NCBI GenBank assembly: GCA_963580285.1
Contig: OY757015.1
Span: 130,135,688-130,199,687 of the forward strand
Direction: 5' to 3'
Source of the DNA: Lucinisca nassula
Taxonomy: Eukaryota; Mollusca; Bivalvia; Lucinida; Lucinidae
DNA length: 64,000 nt
A program made the translations under genes and the position numbers. Of the stretch, positions 53,710 to 62,955 are shown piece by piece (within the stretch, counting starts at the first letter, position 1; every line of letters begins with the position of its first letter). Under the pieces are notes generated by a model, which did no database searches, was not told the origin of the DNA, and saw only the letters and a program-made list of their open reading frames with translations.

Positions 53710-53755
53710 GGGTCACTGATGAGGCCTTATTGGCCGAAAGTGCCTAATATGGCCC
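53710..53755 (+). ncRNA. Hammerhead ribozyme copy 2, core intact, stem III weakened
   Basis: The core CTGATGA (53716-53722) and GAAA (53736-53739) are intact. Stem II GGCC/GGCC is perfect around TTATT. Stem I GGGTCA/TGGCCC has one wobble pair. Stem III is AGT/AAT, with a G-A mismatch in the middle pair, and the cleavage position is A53749. It could retain weak activity. Confidence 0.8.
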
Positions 53756-53973
53756 AGAAACAATTTGCACACTTTACAGTTTTCAGTCTGTTCTGTAGTC
53801 ATTGCTTTCAAATGACCATACTTTTACAGAACATATTAAACTTTACTCCAGCGGATGTTAAGGGAATGTGATGTGGCCGTCAAATGTCCCCCTGCCCTCC
53901 ATCATTGTGAGGATTATTTTGCTCTAGTCCTTTGAAGTCACTGGTTCCCCTGCGGAATATTGCAAATATCTGA

Positions 53974-54019
53974 TGGTCACTAATGAGGTCTAATTGGCCG
54001 AAACTAGCTAGACTTGCCT
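53974..54019 (+). ncRNA. Hammerhead ribozyme copy 3, decayed
   Basis: The core reads CTAATGA, losing the invariant G of CTGATGA. Stem II GGTC/GGCC and GAAA remain. Stem III ends AGA, so the A-U closing pair is lost, and stem I has a mismatch. It is recognisable only by alignment with the other two copies and is probably inactive. Confidence 0.72.
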
Positions 54020-54628
54020 AGAAATTACGTGTAAACTCTACAGTTTTCAGTTCTGTTCTGCAGTCCTTACTTCCAAAGAATCACTCTTTTCTGAACATAA
54101 ATTGATTTCAATAAGCAACTCAAGGAAACTCTCATCTTTACAGACTGTCTAAACATTTACAGGATGTCTTTAGGTTTAAACGCAAACTTCAAAGGCTGGC
54201 TTAAACTTTGGAGACATTCTACAAAAGTAGCCTTTTAAGGATTTGATAAAACGTTCTTCCCTCATACTAGATAATACAGTAAAGGCAATGATCAGGAATC
54301 GATACATATAAACTCACACCTCCCATTCAAAACACCTAAGGGAAAGCAAAAACAAACATAAAACAACGTTATCATAATAAAATTGTCGCAAGCGGAGAGC
54401 CAAAAGGTCAGTTACTTTCCAAGAAAATGGTCAAACGGCAATGCAAATTAAAATGATATAAGTACTACATACAGTGCAAAGACAAAGTAAAGTAATAATA
54501 AATCACAATAGGAAAACCGCCACGGAACGGTCAATAAAAAGTTTTACTGGTATAGCGGGTGGGGCACTAATCAGTGCAACAGCTCCGAGAACATAGAAAT
54601 CAAACGAATACAGATATGAAAGAACGAT

Positions 54629-54868
54629 TAACGGGCCTCCTTGGCCTAATGGATAAGAGCGCTGACTCTTAGTCATCAGGTCTCTCACCGCCGTAGGTTC
54701 GAGCCTCGCTCGGGCCACGTGTGAGACGCCAAGTTCTGCAACGGAAGGTCAGGTGGTTTTTCTCCGGGTACTCCGGTTTTCGCCCACCCCTGATTAACGA
54801 TCGGCTCGATATGAGTGAAATAATCTTGAAAGGGCCGTAAAACCCAAACCAAAAAAAAAAAAAAAAAA
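54629..54868 (+). mobile_element. tRNA-derived SINE with 13-bp target duplication
   Basis: The head CTTGGCCTAATGGATAAGAG CGC and CCGTAGGTTCGAGCCTCGCT is tRNA-like. The tail is GGGCCGTAAAACCCAAACC plus about 19 As. ATGAAAGAACGAT is duplicated at 54616-54628 and 54869-54881. The host is a PLE 3' end. Confidence 0.88.
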
Positions 54869-54980
54869 ATGAAAGAACGATGAGGACTCGACAGCATAAA
54901 CACTGAAATTTTGGAGCAAAATAGAGCAAAACAGTCGGACACCAGACACAAAGCATCAGTCAGGCACCACCGACATTACT

Positions 54981-56202
54981 TAACAAGATGTGTTTGTGAA
55001 ACACGAATATGTCTCCGGGGATGGTCTTTTTTTTCAAAGTTGGTCACAGTTCAAGGTCAAGGTCACAGGTGTGAAGCCCTTTACACAAGGAACGTACATG
55101 CCAAATATGAAGGCTCTGTCTTAAATGGTTCAAAAGTTATGAACAATAATATTTTTTTATAAGTAGGTCATAGGTCAAGGTTACAGGTCAAACAATTTTG
55201 CACGAATGCAAAGCTCTTCTCATAAGGAACCTACATGCAAAATATGAAGGCTCTATCTTGAACGGTTCGAAAGTTATGAACAATTTTATTTTTACTTTTA
55301 AGTAGGTCAAAGGTCAAGGTCAAAAATTTGCAAAACTGTAAAGCTCTTGTCACAAGGAATCTACATGCCAAATATGAAGGCTTTATCTCAAACGGTTCAA
55401 AAGTTATGACCAATGTTAACCTTTTTATGTAGGTCAAGATCAAGGTCACAGGTCAAAATTATTTGTGTGAATGAAAAGTTTGTGTCACAAGAAACCTACA
55501 TGCAAAATATGAAGGCTCCATCTCAAACGGTTCAAAATTTATGACCAAAATGTTATTTTTTATTTTAAGTAGGTCAAGGGTCAAGGTCATGGGTCAAAAT
55601 TTTTTGCATGAATATAAGGCTGATGTTACAAGGAATCTACATGTCAAATGTGAAGGCTGTATCTCTATAGGTTTAAAAGTTATGACTAATGTTAACTTTT
55701 TCTTTTATGTAGGTCAAAGGTCAAGGTAAAAAAACATTGTATGAATGTAAAGCTCTTGTCACAAGAAACCAACATGCAAAATATGAAGGCTCTATCTCAA
55801 AAGTTTCAAAAGTTATGACCAAAATGTTATATTTTTATTTTAAGCAGGTCAAAGGTCAAGGTCACAGGTCAAACTTTTTTGCACGATTGTTAAGCTTTTG
55901 TCACAAGGAACATACATGCCAAATATGAAGGCTGTGTCTCAAGCGGTTCAATAGTTATGACCAATTGCTGTTTTTTTTTTCTTTTAAGTAGTTCAAAGGT
56001 CAAGGTCAAGCTCATAGGTCAAATTTTTTTGCATGAATGTGAAGCTTTGGTCAAAAGGAACCTTCATGCCAAATATGAATGTTCTACCTCAAAAGGTTCA
56101 AAAGTTATGACCAACGTTAAAAATTTCCGCGTACACACCAACAAACCAACAAACAAACAGACAGGGCAAAACAATATGTCCCCGCTGTTGTTCCGGGGAC
56201 AT
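54981..56202 (+). repeat. Tandem-array element with AGGTCA motifs, 1.2 kb, inserted in PLE
   Basis: Eight units of 130-150 bp keyed on AAATATGAAGGCTCTATCTC (55103, 55240, 55370, 55505, 55646, 55779, 55921, 56071), each with AGGTCAAAGGTCAAGGTCA-type sequence. Ends ATATGTCTCCGGGGAT and ATGTCCCCGCTGTTGTTCCG GGGACAT (hairpin). PLE sequence continues on both sides. Confidence 0.82.
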
Positions 56203-56335
56203 AAAAAGCAAATCTTTAGGCCGGAGCCGTCTTACCGTCTGATGCCCAACCCTTCGGCGTGCAGTTGTTGAGGGAAGCAAAGTTATCAAAGGTGATTGAC
56301 TTAACTACACTGCATGCAATGTGTCGTATAACATT

Positions 56336-56545
56336 TAGCCTGCCCAGGTAAAGCGGTGCCAGTCGGCCCGTCCAGGCTTATAAACCCTATTGGTTTCATT
56401 GGGCGATTGGGCTTGAGATGTCATTTCATCTCAATTTCGGGTAAAAGTCCCACAAAATTGGAAGCGACGTCTCCAAAATGACCTATACAGTGTTGACGGG
56501 GACGTTGAACCTCAATTCAAACAAACAAAAACAAACATGTATGTG
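56336..56545 (+). mobile_element. SINE-M copy, 5' truncated
   Basis: Starts at AGCCTGCCCAGGTAAAGCGG, so the head is missing. It ends GTGTTGACGGGGACGTTGAA CCTCAATTCAAACAAACAAA. It abuts PLE sequence. Confidence 0.75.
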
Positions 56546-57667
56546 GTATCCAGTCTATTTACATCGAAGAATCATTTACGAAATTGGGTACTGAAATCAT
56601 TGCAAACAGATATTTTTGTATTGTAAAAAACACCGTAAGATACAGGTATCGATAAATCATCTTAATCAACAATACATTATTATTATCAGATTGAATAACG
56701 GTAAGGAAAACTTTAAATACCTAGAACAAACCTTTTGTCAAAGTTGGCTAATCCATCTGCTGGAATGTGGTAAGAGTTTAGAAGCCATAGTAGTATCAAC
56801 CATTCAGTGTCAGCCCATGCTAGCAGCATTATTAATTCCTATAATACCCTAACAATCTCAGCATACATAGAGGTTAATGAACCTACAACTTGAAATACAT
56901 GAACTATTTGGTTTAAACATATATTTTATTTCAAGAACAATACAGGATATATTTCTAGAAAGACTTGCAAATCCGGACTTTCCTGTCTTTAGGGAAACTT
57001 TTTACAGTATTTACAATACACTGCTGATTATATGCACGTTAATATAGCTGATTAACGCTATATTATATACATCTTTCTCTTTGTAATTCAATTATTCATC
57101 ATACCAGTTTTATATTTACAACTTCTCAAAGTGAGCCACAGTGCGTTTTTGTGCGGAAGTATACATCAGTGTCCAACAAGAGTGTAACATAATTGCATAA
57201 ACATGTGATCTAAATGATCCAAATAGTATTGATAAGTTGAAAAATGATGCATTTGTATTGCACAGTCATGTTGCATGAATGACTGAAGTTATGTGGATGT
57301 GTAGTAAGATTTTTATATGACCAATGTACTGTTGAATGGGCCGTAAATGTGTTCAGGATTATAATTAATTAAGCTCTGAAACAGTATAAGCTTCTATAGT
57401 TAAATTCTGAAACGTTTTTATCCTTTACAATATTGTTGAGAATCTGCAGTAGCTGTAATTTAATACATTGTACTGTAAATCCGAGATATACATGGTTTAT
57501 TTTTATTGGAATCCATTAATCAATATTTTTGTAGCCTTTAAAAGAGACCAGTATATTACGTGGGCAACATCTATTGTTTATAACCGTTCTGAACCTGAAA
57601 CTATTTCATTACTAAGCAACACCTATTGTTGTGTTACAAAGTTATGATGATTATGCAAGTGCTAAAT
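56546..57667. other. No recognisable gene or repeat
   Basis: AT-rich unique-looking sequence between a truncated SINE-M and PLE scraps. Confidence 0.6.
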
Positions 57668-57806
57668 AGAAGTGAAGGCAATGATCAGAAAATTGATACA
57701 ATTAATCCACAGCTCCCATCAGAGACACCCATTCCCATTGATCAGGCAATGATCAGGAATCGATACAATTAACCCACAGCTCCCATCATAGACATTGCCT
57801 TCACTT
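57668..57806 (-). mobile_element. Two stacked PLE 3'-terminal scraps
   Basis: The 3' terminus (AAGTGAAGGCAATGATCAG read on the plus strand) appears twice within 140 bp (57672 and 57745), each followed by ATACAATTAAYCCACAGCTCC. This suggests one very short PLE copy landed in or beside another. Confidence 0.65.
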
Positions 57807-59461
57807 CGTTTTTGAAATACCAAACGTCTCTAATGCATAAACAGCTCAATGAATTTCAAGTACTGTAGTTAATTTCGATGGGAATCCCAAAAACCACAAA
57901 TAACGGATAAAATCAATAGTAAAATGTGCCACTCACTATTTTATCTGATGCTAGAAAAATACGGATAGCATACCAGTTATCCGGTGGTGCTGTTAGTCCA
58001 TTCATTCAAGGTTCGAGCATACATACATACAAGCAGCTCGTACATACAAGCAGCTCCTCTTAACACATGGGAACAACTTAAACGACCCCCAGCTCTAAAT
58101 TTTTCTAACATAACAGACCCACAGATGGCATTCTCAATGTTAATTTTCTGTCGGCCAGAAGCATGGAGAAAACATATAGACGTTTGCTGAAATAATTTGA
58201 TGCATATGGTTATTTAGGGTAGGGGGAAGACAGCTAATCGACATTTTTGTAGATGGGCTACAACTTGATCACTGAAAATGTTTAGATATTAAGAGGGCAT
58301 AGCAATCAGCACAAATAAACATAATTTAAGGACAGGGGTTTCTGTCATATACGAAAACATTCTTACGAGCCCACGGAGTTTGACCATTCAAGAATTCGAA
58401 ATTACCGTAAATATCCACGACAAAAATAAAGGGTAAGTGACATAGTTACTAGAAACATAAATTGTTAGAACTGTTGCCGAGAAGGTCATATTGCAAGAGA
58501 TTGTAGGGCACACCATTTAAGAAGCAGACCACCAGATGGGCATGGTCGCAGTCAAATAAAACAAAACACAGTAGAAATTCGATGGCTCTTACACCGATGA
58601 CTCGTTTACCATGGCTGTTTCGAGCCCGTTCTACAGGCCTTAGGGAATTTCTCTACATAAGAAATAGTGCGGGAAAGGTTAGGATAGTTTTTATTTTATC
58701 CTGCAAATGTATGCTGCGTGTACTTCTATTCTACATACATTTATGTTATAGAACACTGAAAAGATATCTAAAACGTATCTCCATCATGCCACTGGGTAGT
58801 AGCCCTCAGTGGCTCGAACTACCCTTGTCTCGAAAAATGCTCATGGTGACCAGGAAAGCTAAGAACCTCTTTACATGGTGAGGTCGATGTAAAGAGTGAA
58901 AACTCTACGACACAAAATTTCAGGGTCGATATTACAGGTAACCCGAACTCTTGTATAATTAAGATAGGTAAACAAAAGCATAGCACTCTTGATGCCACAG
59001 GGGCAGAATTTCATCAATGAACGGACGATAATATAAGATCCGTTAAATAACAAACCTATGCTGCAAAATTGAAAGGTTTGTGTGCAGTCAGCAAATGTGA
59101 TGGGTGTATTACTGTGCAGTTTTGTATTGGTGGAACTGATATGTCCCAAGAGTTCTATGTTTTCAGAATTTCGAATAAGACTCTTATACTTGGTTTGGAT
59201 TGGCTGAAGTAGAAGAATGTAAGAATATACTTTGACTTAAAATGTCGAGGGATAAAAGAATAAAATTCATCCTATTCAGAAGAATGCATCCATATTGCTT
59301 CGTCTGTAATAATGACAACAACAACTGTCATTAAACCTCAAACAACAAAATATGCTAAGGCAATGCCACAGAAAACCCTAATTTATTAGCTGGTCAAATC
59401 TATGAAATTTGCAAATAGAGAGAGATTTTCTTGTGAATCAACCCCATTTACAAGTTATAAA

Positions 59462-59852
59462 AAATAGAAGTAGAGGCAATTATCAGGAATCGATACAATT
59501 AACCCACATCTCCCATCAGAGACACCAAAGGGAATGAAACGCAAACATGAAGCTACAGACTAACGGAAACACCAACAGCGGAAAGCCAAAATGACAGTTA
59601 CTTTCCCACAAAATGGCCAAAAGGCTATCCAAAAAACAATAATTTAAGCGACACAAACACCCAAAGACAAGCCGTAACAAAAATAAACCGCGACAGAAGA
59701 ACCGCCTTGGAACGCTCAGCGGAAACGAATTCCACTGGTGGTGGGGGGGGGGGGGGGCTTAAATCGATTTTACGTGGCCACGATCCTCGCCCTTACCTTT
59801 GTCGCGATTAAAACAAATAATTTGTTCAGTCCGCATGAAGGCCTATAAACAC
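59462..59852 (-). mobile_element. PLE 3'-end fragment inside gypsy relic
   Basis: Full 3' region from GAGGCAATTATCAGGAATCG (plus-strand reading) to TTTGTTCAGTCCGCATGAAGG. It contains a long G tract at 59742-59757, where other copies have six Cs on the opposite strand. Gypsy-like sequence continues on both sides. Confidence 0.75.
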
Positions 59853-59955
59853 CGTTTCAACATTAGATAAAATTAGATCTTTGTCTAGGTTGATTGTTAA
59901 CAACACAAAAAAAATTTCATCGTCATGGTCTTTTGGCAAGAATTTCAGTTATTTT

Positions 59956-60032
59956 TTTGGTGTCTCTGGTGGGAGCTGTGGGTTAATTGTATCGATTCCT
60001 GATCATTGCCTTCACTTCTATTTCAGAAGAAG
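59956..60032 (+). mobile_element. PLE 3'-terminal scrap
   Basis: TTTTTTGGTGTCTCTGGTGG to CATTGCCTTCACTTCTATTT. It is only about 77 bp long, in the opposite orientation to the flanking PLE pieces, and is inserted in gypsy-derived sequence. Confidence 0.65.
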
Positions 60033-60157
60033 ACATCCATATTACTTCAACTGTAATTATGAAAATACCAACTGTATTAAACCTTAAACAACAAAAATAT
60101 GTCATGGCGAGATCCGAGAAAACCATGATTTATTAGCTGGATTTCTCAAATAGATAG

Positions 60158-61300
60158 AAAATAGAAGTAAAGGCAATGATCAGGAATCGATACAACTAAC
60201 CCACAGCTCCCATCAGAGACATCAAGGGAAAGAAACATAAACTTGAAACAACTAGACCCTAATGGAAACATCACTAGCGGAAAGCCAAAAGGCCAGTTAC
60301 TTTCCCACAAAATGGCCATTGTCTATCCAAAGCAAAATAATATAAGCGATACACACGCTAAAAAACAAGCCGTAACAAAAATAAACCACGACAGAAGAAC
60401 CGCCTTGGAACGGTTAGTGAAACGAATTCCACTTGGGAGGAGGGGTTGGGGGGGGGGGCTTAAATCGGTTTTACTTGGCCACAATCCTCGCCTTTACTTT
60501 CGTCGCGATTAGACAAATAATTTGTTCAGTTCGCATGAAGGCCTCCTAACTCATCAGTGCAACATCTCCGTATCAACTACAGAGATGAAACAACGGTGAG
60601 GACTTGATAGCAAGAAACCACTGAAATGCTGGAGACAAGAAAACCAACAGTTAGATTTCGATGGGCCCAACCAGAGAAAGATCATCAACTAACATTACAT
60701 AAAATTAGATTCTCCCTAATTCTCAGTACGCCTTTACGCTGGAACCGTCATAGAATCTGAGGCCTGACCCACCGGCGTGCAATTAAAGAGGGTAGCAAAG
60801 TTGTCAACGTGATTGGGTTACCATGCATGCAGTCTGTCGTATAACATTCTGAAGTCATTGCAATTATATATTTATCTTAACTTATATACTAAGTCACCAT
60901 AAAATTCGGGTTCCGATAGACCTTGTTGCAGAAGAGATTAAGGTCCAACATTGAAATTTGAAATTAAATCGGAATGGCGTCTATTAAATTTTGAAAAGGC
61001 TTTACGTAGTTTATGATACCGATAACCCTGATTAAGAAGTTTAGCAGATAATAATGTATTACGAGTGTTGAAGTCAGATACATGACTAGACACTCTGGCA
61101 GATTGAATAAATTGCGAAAATATAAACGCCATAGGATGCAGCACGAGGAACGTCACCATCCAAGAGAGGAAAATTTACAATCTCAAAATCATCGCGTCTA
61201 TCTTAAATTTTGCAAGAAACAAATCCATCTACAATAGATAGGTGTAAATCCAAAAACTGGTCCTCGGAATCAGAAGTATTTGCTTTATTTAACTGAAGTT
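60158..61300 (-). pseudogene. PLE copy: RT C-terminal part and complete 3' region
   Basis: Reading down the minus strand, the RT C-terminal section (FNTRNTLLSAKLLNQGYRYH KLRKAFSKF, about 61080-60990; CTPVGQAS-like near 60775) is followed by the 3' region to 60158. It is 5' truncated at a long G tract (61303-61319), after which gypsy sequence resumes. Frameshifts and stops make it inactive. Confidence 0.78.
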
Positions 61301-61964
61301 CGGCGGGGGGGGGGGGGGGGGTTTCTTGTGAATCAACCCGATTTACAAGTTATAAGCATCGTTTCAACCTTAGCTTAAAATAGAATTATCCGCATGGTCT
61401 TTTGGCAAGAATTTCAGTTATTCAAAACAATGGTTTGTCATCTGTAAATTCTGTTATTCAAAATGACAAAAAAGCTAAGGTTTAAAAGATTTAGATGTTT
61501 CAGACAAATGTAGGACAAAAATAGAAAATCTGGTATTACACAATTAAGATATTTTTTCAAACAAAGACTCTGAATCTGGGCACACTTATACGGTACGGAT
61601 ACAAATTGATACAGGGGATCAAATGTCAATTTAAATGAGACCTTAGAGATTCCCAATTAAGAACAGCTAAGTTGTAGAGAACGGTTTGGCTGACATGTTA
61701 GGTGCAAACGTTATTTAAAGTTCTACATCCCCTTCGCCATTTCGTGTAGTAAAAGTAAACAAGAATGACGACAGCAAAAGACTCTGTGTTGATTTTAGAT
61801 ATTAAAATAACTAAAAAAAAACCTCTGATCCTTCACCTTTGATAGATGACATTTTGTCCTTGTTAGATAAGGCGAAATACTTTACTTCTTTGGACTTAAA
61901 AATGGTTAATGGCAAATAGTCATGAATGAGAAAGATAAAGAGAAGACAACATTTTGTGGGAAAG

Positions 61965-62125
61965 TTTTATTTTTTATTTATTTTTTTTTGGCTTTCCGCT
62001 ATTGATGTTTCCAGTTGGTCTGTTGTTTCATGTTTGTGCTTCGTTTCCTTTGGTGTCTCTGATGGGAGCTGTGGGTTGATTGTATCGATTCCTGATCGTT
62101 GCTTTCCATTCTATTTTACATGTCG
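61965..62125 (+). mobile_element. PLE 3'-terminal scrap
   Basis: GGCTTTCCGCTATTGATGTT to TTGTATCGATTCCTGATCGT with the usual terminal block. It cuts the gypsy RT reading frame at about 61960. Confidence 0.7.
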
Positions 62126-62529
62126 CAAAAGGTTGTTCGAATTCCATTTCTTGCATAAATACCTTTGCGCATGGCTGTTTGAAGCCATTGTCAAATGGAC
62201 CGAAAGCCGTGCTCAAACAGCAAAAACCATGTTAAAATCATGCAATTCGCGCGCTGTTTGAACATGGATTTGGAGCTTTTGATATCACAAGACGGGCCTT
62301 GCTTTGTTAACGAAACGTTGCGCGACGTAACGTCATCGCCCTGAACGTGGCGTTTTAGGGTTCAATGATAACGTCAGTGGGTTACTGTATGACAACGTCA
62401 TTGTAAACAATATTCTGAACTGCCCGCCATTTGGTTTGCTTGTCGCATTTTAAGAGTTAATAAGGAATTTATATAGAGTTTTTTGGCATTTTCGTCAAAA
62501 GTTGCTCAATAAACACGTTTCTGATCTTG

Positions 62530-62955
62530 ATATTGACACTAACACTCCTGATACCTGTGATTGTAAAAATTCAGTGCATTGCTATTCTGTTGCCCGTCAT
62601 AATATTACTGGCAATTGAAAAATTATTCCTGATTCTCTGATACGTTATATAATTTCTAAAGGACCGAAATATCGATCTGATTCTAAATTGATGTCAATAA
62701 ATGTAGAGATTAAATCGCTGCTGCCTTGAATGAATTTGGTAATCGATGGTATAAACGATAGTATGTCTTAAAGTATGGAAACTTAGCATCCTGAAATTAG
62801 TGAACAAACGCATTTCGTTTTCTGCTCAAACATTTTAAACCTAAGACGTCCGTATGTCACCTTAAACTAGATATTAAAGAATTTCATAAGAAGTTTGTTT
62901 TTGGCTCAAGCAGATAAGGCCGCTAACAATGTGGTCGTTTTTTTAAAGTTGATTT
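62530..62955 (+). pseudogene. PLE RT N-terminal region, broken
   Basis: Several PLE N-terminal signatures appear in shifting frames: DTCDCKNSVHCYSVARHNIT GN, then IISKGPKYRSDSKL, AAALNEFGNRWYKR, IKEFHKKFVF and ADKAANNVVVF near 62905-62940. Stops interrupt every block. It complements the C-terminal fragments elsewhere in the window, but does not join to any of them. Confidence 0.7.

Larger units (their letters stand above)
53391..54250 (+). repeat. Retrozyme-like tandem repeat, about 260-nt units, each with a hammerhead
   Basis: Three head-to-tail units share the hammerhead followed by a CTACAGTTTTCAG block. The first two also share GTTAAGGGAATRTG and ATGTCYCCCTGCCCT blocks. The hammerheads start at 53450, 53710 and 53974, giving 260- and 264-nt periods. 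Each unit therefore runs from one predicted cleavage site to the next, as in hammerhead-bearing retrozymes, whose RNAs are cut and circularised to unit length. The last unit loses similarity after about 54075. Orientation is antisense to the host gene, and the array lies upstream of exon 1. Confidence 0.75.
54275..56335 (-). mobile_element. PLE copy (RT C-terminus and 3' region) split by SINE and tandem array
   Basis: PLE 3' sequence occupies 54275-54628, 54869-54985 and 56203-56335 on the minus strand. The gaps hold a tRNA-derived SINE (54629-54868) and a 1.2 kb tandem array (54981-56202). The part at 56225-56330 corresponds to the ORF end (NNCTP-like reading). It abuts a truncated SINE at 56336. 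Confidence 0.72.
57985..61965 (+). pseudogene. Ty3/gypsy-type LTR retrotransposon relic (gag knuckle, protease, start of RT)
   Basis: Three separate gypsy signatures lie in order. A CCHC zinc knuckle with the pattern C-x2-C-x4-H-x4-C is at about 58468-58509 (NCCREGHIARDC, one stop inside). A retropepsin-like stretch at about 58870-59215 has a TLDATGAE variant of the DTGAE active site and ILGLDWLK. An RT start at about 61700-61960 has VDFRY, DPSPLIDDILSLLDKAKYFT and SLDLK. Segments 59280-59955 and 60045-61440 repeat each other, so the relic is internally duplicated. PLE pieces interrupt it at four places. No LTRs were recognised. An old endogenous element, inactive. Confidence 0.72.
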
